Source of the DNA: Pseudomonadales bacterium
Lineage (GTDB): Bacteria > Pseudomonadota > Gammaproteobacteria > Pseudomonadales > Azotimanducaceae
DNA: 36,425 nucleotides
Direction: 5' to 3'
NCBI GenBank assembly: GCA_021295895.1
Contig: JAGWBM010000003.1
Span: 1 to 36,425, forward strand
Part shown: positions 7,840 to 16,509 of the stretch, one piece after another
How positions within the stretch are numbered: the stretch's first letter is position 1
Layout of the letters: each line of letters opens with the position of its first letter
Program-made: the position numbers and the translations under genes
Notes under the pieces: model-generated
What the model was told of the DNA's origin: nothing
The model's database searches: none
The model's input: only the letters and a program-made list of their open reading frames with translations

Positions 7840-8415
7840 TCAACCCCCGGCCAGGAAGTTACCCAGCAACTGATGGCCGACGCGCGTCTTGATCGACTCC
7901 GGGTGGAACTGTACCCCTTCGACGGGATGCTCGCGGTGCCTGACGCCCATCACTTCGTCCGCTTCCCCGAGTTGTGTCGCCGTCCACGCGGTCACTTCGA
8001 GGCATTCGGGAATGTCGGTGACGATCAGCGAGTGGTAGCGCGTGGCTTCGAAGGCGGGCGGCAGGCTGCGGAACACGCCACGCCCGCCGTGGTGGATGGC
8101 GGAGAGCTTGCCGTGCATGACGTTGCGAGCACGGCGCACGGTGCCGCCGTAGGCCTGGCCGATGGTCTGATGCCCAAGGCAGATACCCAGTGTCGGGATG
8201 TCCTTGCCGAACCTCTCAACCACCGACAGTGAGATGCCCGCTTCGTTGGGAGTGCACGGCCCAGGCGAAATGACGATCCTCTCGGGTGCCATGCGCTCGA
8301 TTTCGCCCAAGGTGATCTCGTCGTTGCGGTGCACGCAAACATCGGCACCGAGTTCGCCGAGGTACTGCGCAACGTTGTAGGTGAAGGAGTCGTAGTTGTC
8401 GATGAGGAGGATCAT
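7840..8415 (-). CDS. trpG: Anthranilate synthase glutamine amidotransferase subunit (TrpG/PabA type)
   Basis: The 191-residue class I amidotransferase supplies ammonia from glutamine to TrpE, and perhaps to PabB as well. Signature elements are [19 protein letters not shown] at the N terminus, [12 protein letters not shown], the nucleophile loop [14 protein letters not shown] (Cys79), and the catalytic His-Glu in [11 protein letters not shown]. It is the first gene of trpGDC. The partner trpE is about 11 kb away on the same strand at 19390-20877, so the two subunits are not co-transcribed. Upstream is a 320-bp gap with a repeat element. No tryptophan leader peptide was recognised in front of it. 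Confidence 0.96.
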   Translation of the reverse strand: MILLIDNYDSFTYNVAQYLGELGADVCVHRNDEITLGEIERMAPERIVISPGPCTPNEAGISLSVVERFGKDIPTLGICLGHQTIGQAYGGTVRRARNVMHGKLSAIHHGGRGVFRSLPPAFEATRYHSLIVTDIPECLEVTAWTATQLGEADEVMGVRHREHPVEGVQFHPESIKTRVGHQLLGNFLAGG

Positions 8416-8735
8416 CCTCGCAACCCCGGCATTTGGTGCGAGGCGCGCAGCTTACAGACCTGCGCCAGGGGGCGAAAGGTGACCGGTTGCCTATACCGTG
8501 GCCCGGGATGGCCGGTTCCGCGCCGGGGTGTACGCAATCCTTTTGAACGGGATCGTAGGGGCGAGGCTTGCCCCCGTCCGCGTCCCAACACGAGGCGCCG
8601 GATAGGTCGGCGCCGGCGACCGCGCGTCGCGTTAGGGTCGCGCCTACGATCCACCAAAGATCTGTCTAAGCCTCCACGCCGTGACTTCGATGCCCTTGCC
8701 CTATAGCATGGTGTTCGGTAAGGGTCGGAGGTTGC
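8416..8735. other. Intergenic region between divergent trpG and membrane-protein gene
   Basis: No coding frame with support was found in these 320 bases. They hold a 101-bp palindromic element (8551-8651, listed separately). The flanks (8416-8550 and 8652-8735) should carry the divergent promoters. TATAGC at 8702-8707 is a possible -10 for the rightward gene, but no convincing -35 goes with it. The rightward gene has a good GGAGGT ribosome binding site just before ATG 8736. Confidence 0.6.
8551..8651. repeat. 101-bp palindromic element with CGTAGGGGCGA-type inverted ends (copy A)
   Basis: The element begins GATCGTAGGGGCGA (8551-8564) and ends with the reverse complement of GATCGTAGGCGCGA (8638-8651), 13 of 14 matching. 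Inside is a perfect 7-bp hairpin GGCGCCG/CGGCGCC (8594-8600 and 8608-8614), plus GGGGC/GCCCC (8558-8562, 8570-8574). It has no coding capacity. The ends match those of four other elements in this window, which suggests a mobile REP- or MITE-like family. Confidence 0.7.
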
Positions 8736-9509
8736 ATGCGGGACGTGACCGAGTTCGCGGTGGGCGATATTCTCAAGACGTCGGTTGCCGTGTACTTCAA
8801 CAACTTGCCGGCGTTCCTTCCGCTGTCGTTGATTGCCTTTGCGCCGTCGTTCGCGGTTGTGTTCTTCGTTGACTCGAGCACTCTCAACAACCCGTTTGTC
8901 TTGGACCCGACGGTACAGATCGTCCTGAACGCCGAGTACTGGGCGTTCATGATGGCGGGCATGCGGGAGTCCTTCGTCGACCTGCTCTGCGCAATCTGGT
9001 TGCAGGCCGGCCTGGCTTTCGGGGTCGTGAGGCATCTGCGCGGCGGCGATCCGGGCTTCCTGGAGACGTTCCTACAGTCGCTGCGCATGCTGTTTCCCGC
9101 GGTGTTGGTCGCCGTGGTCGTGGCTATTGCTACGGGCATCGGGATACTGCTGCTCATCGTCCCGGGCGTCATCATCGGATTGGTCTTGTGGGTCGCGGTG
9201 CCGGCGGCCGTCGTGGAACGCAGTGGCCTTCGGGCACTTGGGCGGAGCGCGCAATTGACGAACGGATACAAGGGCCAGATATTCGGCTTGGCATTGATTC
9301 TCTTAATATTGCAGATGGTGGCGGTCTCGGTCGTCGTCATGGTGTGGAGCACCGTGATGACCGAGTCCGTCATCGGATTTGTCGTTGTGCAGTTGTGCGG
9401 TGTCGTGTTGTCCGGAATCTGGGCCACCGCGGTCTCGGTCACCTATCACGACCTGCGGGTACTCAGGGAAGGTGTGGACACGCGGCTAGTCTCGCAAGTA
9501 TTCGAATAG
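8736..9509 (+). CDS. Multi-pass membrane protein, YciC-like (first of a tandem pair)
   Basis: A 257-residue integral membrane protein with about five or six hydrophobic segments. These lie near residues 23-48 (LPAFLPLSLIAFAPSFAVVFFV), 83-96, 122-160 (two adjoining helices), 190-212 and 218-240. The segment RSGLRALGRSAQLTNGYKGQIFGL resembles the conserved amphipathic region (SWxLTKGxxWxI) of YciC-like and DUF975-like inner membrane proteins; the family call rests on that pattern only. The ATG follows GGAGGT. The start (MRD) and the end (YHDLRVLREG...VFE) match the next gene, so the two are duplicates. The function is unknown. It converges on the RDD gene of the MoxR operon. Confidence 0.72.
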   Translation: MRDVTEFAVGDILKTSVAVYFNNLPAFLPLSLIAFAPSFAVVFFVDSSTLNNPFVLDPTVQIVLNAEYWAFMMAGMRESFVDLLCAIWLQAGLAFGVVRHLRGGDPGFLETFLQSLRMLFPAVLVAVVVAIATGIGILLLIVPGVIIGLVLWVAVPAAVVERSGLRALGRSAQLTNGYKGQIFGLALILLILQMVAVSVVVMVWSTVMTESVIGFVVVQLCGVVLSGIWATAVSVTYHDLRVLREGVDTRLVSQVFE

Positions 9510-9522
9510 CCGGGCCTGGATT

Positions 9523-10260
9523 GTGCGGGACGCAAGCGGGTTTGCTCCATGCAGCGTGCTCGCCACGGGCACGAAGTACTACTTCCGAAACCTGTCGCTG
9601 ATCCTGCCGGTCTCGCTCCTCGCCTTTGCGCCTGCTTTCGCGGTCATCGCGATCAGCGTGGACGACGCCTTTCGATTCGATCTCGGCCCCGTCAGGATCG
9701 AAGTCAGGTACCGCGAAATGACGAGCCTCGTCTGCGGAATCTGCTTGCAGGCGGGTTTGAGCCTTGGGGCCATTCGCCATCTCGAGGGCGGATACCGGGA
9801 CTTCGGGGAAGACCTTATCGGGTCCATTCAATCGCTATTCCGCTGTGTCCCTGTGGCGCTGGCCGGCGTTGCCCTCGTCGTTGTGGGGCTTTTGGCGTTC
9901 GTCTTTCCGGGCTTGGCGCTGGCGACCATGCTGTGGGTTGCCTTACCCTCGGCCGCCGTGGAGCATCGTGGCCTCGTAGGGGCGTTGCAGAGAAGCTTTG
10001 AGCTGACCCGGGGCTACCGGTTGCGGATCCTGTGCCTGCTGATGGTGTTCCTCGCGCTTGGCATAGCCGTGGAGTTCGCGATCTCGCTGGCCTCGTCTTT
10101 TCTGGTTCCCGGAGGTCTAGGGTTTCTGGCGGTGGCCAAGCAGATTGGGGCGATCTTGATCTCGGGACTCGTCGGAAGCGTTGCCGCGGTGTCGTACTAC
10201 GACCTTCGAACCCTCAGGGAGGGTGCCGCCAGCAGGGCGATCACTCAAGCCTTCGAATAG
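9523..10260 (+). CDS. Multi-pass membrane protein, YciC-like (second of a tandem pair)
   Basis: A 245-residue paralogue of the preceding gene, 13 bases downstream and surely co-transcribed. It shares the layout: a GTG-started MRD N terminus, a hydrophobic hairpin around 25-45 (LSLILPVSLLAFAPAFAVIAI), the short segment ICLQAGLSLGAIRHLEGG matching IWLQAGLAFGVVRHLRGG of its partner, a central helix pair, ALQRSFELTRGYRLRILCL (partner: ALGRSAQLTNGYKGQIFGL), and the closing YYDLRTLREGAASRAITQAFE. The extracytoplasmic loop near residues 45-65 differs in sequence. The 3' end lies one base from the convergent RDD gene. No catalytic residues are evident; a homo- or hetero-oligomeric membrane complex is speculative. 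Confidence 0.72.
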   Translation: MRDASGFAPCSVLATGTKYYFRNLSLILPVSLLAFAPAFAVIAISVDDAFRFDLGPVRIEVRYREMTSLVCGICLQAGLSLGAIRHLEGGYRDFGEDLIGSIQSLFRCVPVALAGVALVVVGLLAFVFPGLALATMLWVALPSAAVEHRGLVGALQRSFELTRGYRLRILCLLMVFLALGIAVEFAISLASSFLVPGGLGFLAVAKQIGAILISGLVGSVAAVSYYDLRTLREGAASRAITQAFE

Positions 10261-10261
10261 G

Positions 10262-11155
10262 TCATTCGAGCGACGTTCGATCGCGACGTTGGGCGGCGGC
10301 TTCGTGCTTGTCGGCCCGCCGGTCGCCGAGTAGCGCGCGCCGTTCCAAGTGCTCACGCAGCGCCGCGTAGTATTCGTCGAGGAAGGCCTCGTCCTCGACG
10401 GTGTCCCGGTCGTTCCAGTCGATCTTGTCCAGGATGCGGTTGAGAACTTCCTTCTTGGTATCGAGTGTCCCTCGGGTCGCCGGTTGTCGTAGCAGCCTCT
10501 CGAGCACCTGCAATTCCGCAATGCCGTAGACATCAAGCTGTGCTGGGGTGAACGGGTAGCGCCGGGACGGTGGTTTCGTGGACAGGTCCTTCAGGAGCAC
10601 CACGGGTTCGGCGCGGACTACCCACGTACCGCCGATCATGTCGCCGATGCGCAACCGGTCCCGGTTGAACAGGGGCAAGAACGTGAAAATGCCCAGCCAG
10701 ATCAGTGCGGCCAAGGTCATCATGTTGTCCATGCCGCTGCCGCCGAGGTCGGACGGCGGGATCATCATCACCAGCGTGCCCGGCATGAAGACCTCGATCT
10801 CGCGCGTGACGTTGCGGGCGGCCACCGCTCTCGGCGAGAGCGCGCCACCGCGGCGATCCACTACGCGCAGTTTGAACACGCGCTTGCCCGGTGTTTGGCC
10901 CCGCCAGCGTAGTTCGAACGCCATGAAGAAGGGACAGCGCAGGAGGAAGAAGAAGATGGCGAATAAGGCTAGGGCGAGGTGTCTGGTGACAGGTGTGAGC
11001 AAGACGACGAGCAGGACAGCGGCAAGCAGGGCGATGAAGATAATCAGCAGGTCGATCAGCACCGCGCCGGCGCGTGCACCGTGGTTGGCGAGTTCGACCT
11101 CGATGGGTACGCCTTCCGGCGTCAGGACCGACCGGCGGGCGGCGTCACTCGCCAT
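10262..11155 (-). CDS. RDD family membrane protein with a long cytosolic tail
   Basis: A 297-residue protein. The RDD domain covers about residues 1-190. It has HGARAGAVLIDLL carrying the first Arg and Asp, two strong membrane segments (LLIIFIALLAAVLLVVLL and LALALFAIFFFLLRCPFF), the family motif WRGQTPGKRVFKLRVVD, a third membrane segment (MMTLAALIWLGIFTFLPLF), and DRLRIGDMIGGTWVV. The last 100 residues are hydrophilic and helical, with many charged residues, beyond the usual RDD core. ATG 11155 is chosen because the RDD core starts soon after it; it overlaps the SpoIIM gene by 11 bases. It is the distal gene of the MoxR operon. RDD proteins are of diverse or unknown function; some are proposed transporters. 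Confidence 0.85.
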   Translation of the reverse strand: MASDAARRSVLTPEGVPIEVELANHGARAGAVLIDLLIIFIALLAAVLLVVLLTPVTRHLALALFAIFFFLLRCPFFMAFELRWRGQTPGKRVFKLRVVDRRGGALSPRAVAARNVTREIEVFMPGTLVMMIPPSDLGGSGMDNMMTLAALIWLGIFTFLPLFNRDRLRIGDMIGGTWVVRAEPVVLLKDLSTKPPSRRYPFTPAQLDVYGIAELQVLERLLRQPATRGTLDTKKEVLNRILDKIDWNDRDTVEDEAFLDEYYAALREHLERRALLGDRRADKHEAAAQRRDRTSLE

Positions 11156-12290
11156 GGCGAGGATCCATCGCGACTGTTCGTCCGCTGAATGCGAAATAGG
11201 CGAGCCAGAGCACGAGCATGGTGCAGCCGATGGCCATGCGTGCCGTCGTGTCGGTGATGAGTTGCCGACCAAGGCCCTCCAGCAGGGCGGCGACGAACAG
11301 CATGAAGACCGCACCGATCACCAGGGTCGTGGCGGTTCGTCCTCTATCCCGCAGCGCCGCCAGACGCGTGCGACGGCCCGGATTGATCATCGCCCCGGCA
11401 AGGTGGAACCCCGCACCCCCGCAAAGCACGATGGCCGCGAGTTCGGTTGTGCCATGGATCGCGAGCCATGCGAGGAACTCGGTGGTCAGATCCTGGCCTG
11501 CGAAAACGGCGCATAGGGCACCGATTGCGAGTCCGTTGTACAGGAGGAGTAGCACGACGGGTACCCCGAACGCGGCACCTAGCGCGAAGCAGAGCATGCC
11601 GACGCGGGCGTTGTGGGTGAAGAGAAAGGTCGCGAATGCCGTCAGTTGATCTGCCGCCTTGGGCTTGTCGAATATCGTCTCGGCGAGGTCCTCACGGGTC
11701 GCATCCGGCGTCCGTCCTTGGGCCATGGCGGACGAGACGAATGCCTCGAACCAGGCGGGTTCCTTGGCCGTGACCGCCCATCCCGTCGCGACGCCCACGA
11801 GAAGAAGAAAGGTGGCAAGCGCATTGGACCACCGGGTCCGACGCACGGCGGCGGGGAAATCACGGCGCAAGAACCTGGCCAGGACCTGTCCGAGGCCTGC
11901 CCGCACGCCGTACACCACGAAATAGGCGCGCAGGCACAGGGACTCCAGGTAGGCAAGCAGGTTGGCATCGAGTGAAATGCTGCGCGCAACGGACAGAGAT
12001 GACATGCAAGCGCGGTAAAGCGCCGGCGCTCGGGCGAGTTCGTCGGCATTCAGCGAACCTAATCCATGGCGTTCGGCACGAGCGATCAAGGCGTCGAGTT
12101 CGCGCCACTTGCCCTCGCGTTCCAGGCGAAACTGGTAGCTCTTCAACAGCGCGCCATAGCCGGGCCGGCGCTTCGCATCCTCTGTGCGCCGCCTCCGCCT
12201 ACGGCCCCGCCCCACCGGCCTGTCCATGGAACAATCGCCACGGTCGCAAGGCTCCCTTTGGCGATTATTCCTTTGAAGGTCCTCAGTCAT
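11145..12290 (-). CDS. SpoIIM (stage II sporulation protein M-like) membrane protein
   Basis: A 381-residue protein with a basic N terminus, a soluble helical region to about residue 120, and then the SpoIIM-type membrane domain. Hydrophobic segments are at about 150-168 (ALATFLLLVGVATGWAV), 222-250 (GMLCFALGAAFGVPVVLLLLYNGLAIGAL), 280-300 (ELAAIVLCGGAGFHLAGAM), 315-332 and 345-365. The motif FATFLFTHNARVGMLCFALG with GTTELAAIVLCGGAGF is typical of this DUF95/SpoIIM family. The bacterium is not a spore former; the family is common beside MoxR ATPases. ATG 12290 is five bases after the DUF58 stop; ATG 12227 is an alternative start. It overlaps the RDD gene by 11 bases. Confidence 0.85.
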   Translation of the reverse strand: MTEDLQRNNRQREPCDRGDCSMDRPVGRGRRRRRRTEDAKRRPGYGALLKSYQFRLEREGKWRELDALIARAERHGLGSLNADELARAPALYRACMSSLSVARSISLDANLLAYLESLCLRAYFVVYGVRAGLGQVLARFLRRDFPAAVRRTRWSNALATFLLLVGVATGWAVTAKEPAWFEAFVSSAMAQGRTPDATREDLAETIFDKPKAADQLTAFATFLFTHNARVGMLCFALGAAFGVPVVLLLLYNGLAIGALCAVFAGQDLTTEFLAWLAIHGTTELAAIVLCGGAGFHLAGAMINPGRRTRLAALRDRGRTATTLVIGAVFMLFVAALLEGLGRQLITDTTARMAIGCTMLVLWLAYFAFSGRTVAMDPRHGE

Positions 12291-12295
12291 GTTCG

Positions 12296-13597
12296 TCAGA
12301 TCTGATCCCGCGCCTTGACGGCCAGGTACCGGTTGACGAGCGATGGCCCGAGTCGGCTCGCCGGCGCTTCGACGCAAAGCACGCCGAGGCGGGTGAGTCG
12401 AGCGAACACGGCCCGGCGTTCGCGCATCAGGTCGTACGCCACGACTGCTCTCGCGACGTGTTCGATATCGTCCGGACGGCGGGCAAAAGGATCCTCGAGA
12501 GAGGTGTCGCTCAGCGCGACGAAGATGATCAGGTGGCGTCGGGCCAGGTAGCCGAGGTTGTCGATCATGAGGTCTGCCGTGACCGTGTCGACGAAATCCG
12601 TGGCAACGACGATGAGCGAGCGGCGCGATAGACGACCGCGCAGTTGTGCGAGCGCCAGGGTGAAATTGGTCTCGTTCGTACTGTAGTCGACGGCGGCGAA
12701 TGCCCGTTGCAGGCGTGCCATGGTGCCCACGCCGCCGGAAGGCGTGACGAACGCGCGGGTTTGGGCATCGAACGCGGCAACCCCCACCTTGTCGCCAGCC
12801 TTTAAGGAGACATAGCCTAGGAGCAGCAGGGCACCGATGGCGTGGTCGAGTTTCGGCAAGCCGTCGACCGTCTCGGCCATGAGATGACCGGTATCCAGGG
12901 CCAGAACGACGTGGTGGTTGCGCTCGGTCTGGAACTCCTTGCACAACAGCTTGCGATGCCGTGCGGTGTGTTTCCAGTCGATGGTGCGCGTATCGAGTCC
13001 CGCGGCGTATTCACGCAGCGCTTCGAATTCGCTTCCGGACCCTTTTTCGATTTGCGGCTTGATGCCCAGCGGCGCGTCGCTGGCCGCGAAGGCAAGTGCA
13101 TGACGCTTGACCGAAGCGATATTCGGAACCACGGGACAGTCGGCGTCGAGGGCGCGCCGCAGCGTGCGTGCGGCGAATCCGAGTGGGCCAGCCGAGCGTA
13201 GCCAGAGTCGCGCCAATCGCACCTTGCCTCGTCGGTACGGGCGGATCTCGATTTCCCTCGCCAGGGTGCCATCCGCTGCCACGCGTCCGGAGTGGGTGTC
13301 CAAGGCGGCGGTCGGGCCCTCGATGTCGACGGCGAATTCGACGGTCACGGAGTCGCTGCAGGCGATTCGGACGAGGACGCGATCGGGTTCGCCGACGTGC
13401 AGTACCTGGGGAAGTTCGACGGCGGCGTCGATGCGACGACGTACGAGGCTCGCCGCGTCCGCGGCGATGGCAGCCAGCACCACGGCGAACCATGCGGGCC
13501 CGATCACCCACCATCCTGGGGTTACGAAGGCGATGATCAGCGCCGCGGGGGCCGCGATGCCGACCGCCACGGCGGCACGTGCGGTGGGATGGATCAT
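12296..13597 (-). CDS. DUF58 domain protein, VWA-like MoxR partner
   Basis: A 433-residue protein. Two hydrophobic segments at residues 8-47 anchor the N terminus. The DUF58 core carries [15 protein letters not shown] followed by [21 protein letters not shown], close to the family consensus GxExxxLREYxxGDxxRxIDWK. A von Willebrand A-like region follows: [11 protein letters not shown] in place of the usual D-x-S-x-S metal site, then [12 protein letters not shown]. The first metal-site residues are therefore D-T-G rather than D-x-S, a weak MIDAS. DUF58 proteins are usual partners of MoxR ATPases and are thought to help deliver or activate client proteins. It starts within the MoxR stop codon (ATGA). 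Confidence 0.9.
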   Translation of the reverse strand: MIHPTARAAVAVGIAAPAALIIAFVTPGWWVIGPAWFAVVLAAIAADAASLVRRRIDAAVELPQVLHVGEPDRVLVRIACSDSVTVEFAVDIEGPTAALDTHSGRVAADGTLAREIEIRPYRRGKVRLARLWLRSAGPLGFAARTLRRALDADCPVVPNIASVKRHALAFAASDAPLGIKPQIEKGSGSEFEALREYAAGLDTRTIDWKHTARHRKLLCKEFQTERNHHVVLALDTGHLMAETVDGLPKLDHAIGALLLLGYVSLKAGDKVGVAAFDAQTRAFVTPSGGVGTMARLQRAFAAVDYSTNETNFTLALAQLRGRLSRRSLIVVATDFVDTVTADLMIDNLGYLARRHLIIFVALSDTSLEDPFARRPDDIEHVARAVVAYDLMRERRAVFARLTRLGVLCVEAPASRLGPSLVNRYLAVKARDQI

Positions 13598-14550
13598 TTG
13601 GGCACGGGCGTCTGCTCGATGATTTCGGCAACAATCTGGTCCGGGTGCAGCCCCTCGATTTCCGAGCCGGGCGACAGCACGATGCGGTGCCGCAGCGTTG
13701 CCGGCGCGAGATACTTGATGTCGTCCGGGATGACGTAGTCCCGACCGTCCAACGCCGCGTAGGCGCGGGCGGCGCTGGCCAGCATGTTGGCGGCACGGGG
13801 GGATGCACCGAAGCTTAGACCGGGATGTTCGCGGCTCGCACGGACCAGGTCGACCACGTAGTCCACCAGGTCGTCGACAAGCCGGATGCCCTCGACGAAA
13901 GCGCGCATCGCTTCGAGATCGGCCGGGCCCGCCACCGGTTCGATGCCGAACGCTTCCGGGCTCGTCATCGTGGTCCGGCTGCCGTGGGCCCTTACGATGT
14001 CGCGCTCGTCGTCGCGTGTCGGGTAGTCGACGATGTGCTTGAACAGGAAGCGGTCGAGTTGCGCCTCGGGCAGGGGATAGGTGCCCTGCTGCTCGATGGG
14101 GTTCTGCGTGGCCACGACCATGAACTCGCTGCTCAAGCGGTAGTCCTCGCCGTCGATCGTGACGATGCGCTCCTGCATCGCCTGGAGCAACGCCGCCTGC
14201 GTCTTCGGCGGCGTGCGGTTGATCTCGTCGGCGAGCAGGATCTCGGTGAACACCGGCCCCTTGGTCAGCACGAACCGGGAGTCCGCGAAGTTGAAGATGT
14301 TGGTCCCGATGACGTCGCCCGGCATCAGGTCCGGGGTGAACTGGATGCGGCCGAAGTCGAGATCGAGGCTCGCCGAGAAACAGCGCGCGATCATGGTCTT
14401 GGCGGTTCCCGGTACCCCCTCGATCAGCACGTGGCCGTCGGTGAGCAGCCCGACGAGCAGCAGGTCGAGCGTGGCTTCCTGACCGACCACGGCCTTGTGA
14501 ACCTCCGCCTTGATGGCTTCAGCGAGCGTCGCGACTCGGTCCGGATCCAT
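13594..14550 (-). CDS. MoxR family AAA+ ATPase
   Basis: A 318-residue AAA+ ATPase of the MoxR branch, thought to act as a chaperone that matures or inserts cofactors into client complexes. The nucleotide site is complete. Walker A is GVPGTAKT (45-52), Walker B is [24 protein letters not shown] (about 104-127), sensor 1 is [24 protein letters not shown], and a C-terminal lid carries [15 protein letters not shown] 14550 is preceded by GAGGAGA and lies inside the 3' end of the DUF4350 gene (32-base overlap). The cluster with DUF58, DUF4350, DUF4129, SpoIIM and RDD fixes its membership in a six-gene operon whose client is unknown. Confidence 0.95.
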   Translation of the reverse strand: MDPDRVATLAEAIKAEVHKAVVGQEATLDLLLVGLLTDGHVLIEGVPGTAKTMIARCFSASLDLDFGRIQFTPDLMPGDVIGTNIFNFADSRFVLTKGPVFTEILLADEINRTPPKTQAALLQAMQERIVTIDGEDYRLSSEFMVVATQNPIEQQGTYPLPEAQLDRFLFKHIVDYPTRDDERDIVRAHGSRTTMTSPEAFGIEPVAGPADLEAMRAFVEGIRLVDDLVDYVVDLVRASREHPGLSFGASPRAANMLASAARAYAALDGRDYVIPDDIKYLAPATLRHRIVLSPGSEIEGLHPDQIVAEIIEQTPVPK

Positions 14551-15757
14551 GGAACATCTCCTCTATCCAGTCGTAGTAGCGGCGCGCCTTCCCCAGCGGC
14601 CGCGTCTCCTCGCTCGGCAGTCGGGCACGGACGCCTCGTCGTTTGGCAATGCCCTCAAGCATGCCACGCAAGTCGATGTCCTGATCGGCTTCGCCGCGCC
14701 GCGATTGGGCGCCGATATGGAGTCGACGCGCGGCTTCCTCGAGCGAGGCCCTAGCGTAGCGCTCGGCGATATAGACAGCATGATCCCCGGCAGCGAGGAG
14801 GCGTCCGGCGTTGCGCAACAACGTTTCGTGGCCACTGCCGAAAACGGCACCCGTGCGCCCCGAGGGCCGAGGTGTACCGAACCCCACCGCTGCGCGCCAG
14901 ACGATCATGGCAACGCTTGCCAATACCAGGATCGTGACAGCGAGAAAGGGCGGTGCCATGAGCAGGCGCGGCAGACTCGGCACGATGGCGAAGCCGTGGA
15001 GAGTCTCGTCGAAGTGAATGGTCGCATCCGGTGCGGGCGCAAGCCGTTCGATCAAACCCAGCGCCATGCGAGCGTTGTAGCCCCGGTGCAGGCCGTGATT
15101 GGCGATGATGTCGGGATCCGCCAAGACGACGATCTGCGACTCGCCGTCGGTCATCTCACCGGCCAGGATGCCGTCCGACCTGGCAACCAGCACCTTCAGT
15201 GGCGTACCACTGACCAGTTGAAGGTCGTCCTCGATGGTGGGTGGGCCGATGCCGAGTTGGTCGGTCCAGGGCATCTTGGCTTCGGGACGTATGACACTGG
15301 CGGGGAGCACGACGCCGCGCACGACTTTCCCTGCGTCGCTTTTCGGCCGTAACGAAGCTCCCTCGATCCAGCCGCGCGGCCCCGGAAAGACGTCCGAGCG
15401 TGCCCATTTGGGCAGTGCGACGAAAACGCGGCGTTTCCTCTCCATGAGCCGTTGGAGGTCCGCGACGGTATGAAGGTCAAGATCCGGCTCTAGGATCAAC
15501 AGCACATCCTCCGGCGCGATGCTCCGACCGCGGCGGCTGCGATTCACCTGGACGTTGTACCCTGCCTCGCGCAGCAGGCCGGCGAAGCCGGCGTGTCCCA
15601 CCGCGGACCGCGAATAGCTACTCGTTCCGGTGATCGTGCGGTCTGCCGGGTCGATCACGACCGTCAGGGCGAGGAAGGCACAGAAGGCGGCACCCCCGAC
15701 CAATATCAACAACGCGACCGTGCGGCGGGTCAGGACTTGATCGCTGGTAACGGGCAC
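14519..15757 (-). CDS. DUF4350 domain membrane protein
   Basis: A 412-residue protein of unknown function. A first membrane segment lies at about 13-34 ([22 protein letters not shown]). It is followed by a periplasmic domain of about 250 residues with [24 protein letters not shown] near 46-69, the DUF4350 signature, where a Ser-rich stretch precedes a receptor- or DJ-1-like fold. A second membrane segment ([17 protein letters not shown]) lies near 285-305, then a basic cytosolic tail with [27 protein letters not shown]. It starts at GTG 15757, 20 bases after the DUF4129 stop, and runs 32 bases into moxR. DUF4350 genes are typically found beside MoxR and DUF4129 genes. Confidence 0.83.
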   Translation of the reverse strand: MPVTSDQVLTRRTVALLILVGGAAFCAFLALTVVIDPADRTITGTSSYSRSAVGHAGFAGLLREAGYNVQVNRSRRGRSIAPEDVLLILEPDLDLHTVADLQRLMERKRRVFVALPKWARSDVFPGPRGWIEGASLRPKSDAGKVVRGVVLPASVIRPEAKMPWTDQLGIGPPTIEDDLQLVSGTPLKVLVARSDGILAGEMTDGESQIVVLADPDIIANHGLHRGYNARMALGLIERLAPAPDATIHFDETLHGFAIVPSLPRLLMAPPFLAVTILVLASVAMIVWRAAVGFGTPRPSGRTGAVFGSGHETLLRNAGRLLAAGDHAVYIAERYARASLEEAARRLHIGAQSRRGEADQDIDLRGMLEGIAKRRGVRARLPSEETRPLGKARRYYDWIEEMFHGSGPSRDAR

Positions 15758-15777
15758 CGCCGGTTCTTCGGTGGTCG

Positions 15778-16446
15778 CTATGCAGGTGCCGGACGGGCAG
15801 CGGCGTCGATCTCGACGGCATCGCGCCGACAGTCGTCGAATTGCTCTTGGGTGGCCGATCGACCGCCAAAGCGTACGAGTTCCGAGGCCCGTACCAGCGC
15901 ATGCAGGCGCCCCGCGTGAGGTCCGACGTGGGCTCGCGCGATTTCCCGCGCGGTCTCGGCCTCGGACGTTGGGCCGTCCGACACGTGCAGGAGCACGAGC
16001 ACGCCTAGGAGCAGCAAGTGGACAGCTTCGGCAAATCGACCATGTCGTGCCAGGGTGTCCGCCGTCTCAAGCCAATCCCCGGGTACCGGCATCCCGGGCT
16101 CGGGGGACGCGTCGTCCAGGTTCTCACCCGCGCGGCGTTTGCGGGGTTTTTGCCCAACCGCATCCAGATTGACCACCATCAGCCACAGCGCCAATGTAGC
16201 GGCCCCCAGGACTACCCCTGCCAAGATGAGCCAGGCGAATACGGTCGGAATCCCAACGCCTCCGTTTGGGAGATCAACCGGCGCCGCAATGGGCAATTGG
16301 CGCTGGATATCCTGCTCGTGGTAGATCTCATCGAGTACCGCGTCGACATCGTTCGAGGCCGTCGCGGTTGTCGCGACGGCGAGAAGCCCGAGCGCGACGA
16401 GACTCGGCACGAACCGTCGGCATTTGGTGGACGCACACGAAAACAT
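15778..16446 (-). CDS. DUF4129 domain protein (MoxR operon, first gene)
   Basis: A 222-residue protein. Residues 1-31 (MFSCASTKCRRFVPSLVALGLLAVATTATA) form a signal peptide or anchor. A short periplasmic stretch with YHEQDIQRQLP follows, then one membrane segment near 70-92 (VFAWLILAGVVLGAATLALWLMVV), and a cytosolic DUF4129 region with RHGRFAEAVHLLLLGVLVLLHVSDGP and ARELVRFGGRSA-like spacing. The equivalent genes are usually annotated DUF4129 and resemble the C-terminal region of transglutaminase-associated proteins. ATG 16446 is chosen because the signal peptide begins there; an upstream ATG at 16482 adds 12 basic residues. Its 5' region lies 63 bp from the aldehyde dehydrogenase stop, so the operon may have its own promoter there. 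Confidence 0.75.
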   Translation of the reverse strand: MFSCASTKCRRFVPSLVALGLLAVATTATASNDVDAVLDEIYHEQDIQRQLPIAAPVDLPNGGVGIPTVFAWLILAGVVLGAATLALWLMVVNLDAVGQKPRKRRAGENLDDASPEPGMPVPGDWLETADTLARHGRFAEAVHLLLLGVLVLLHVSDGPTSEAETAREIARAHVGPHAGRLHALVRASELVRFGGRSATQEQFDDCRRDAVEIDAAARPAPA

Positions 16447-16509
16447 CCGCCAATCGTATCGCTTGGCGCGAGGCGGGCGCACGAATTGTCGCCCCCCGCC
16501 GGCGGTCGC

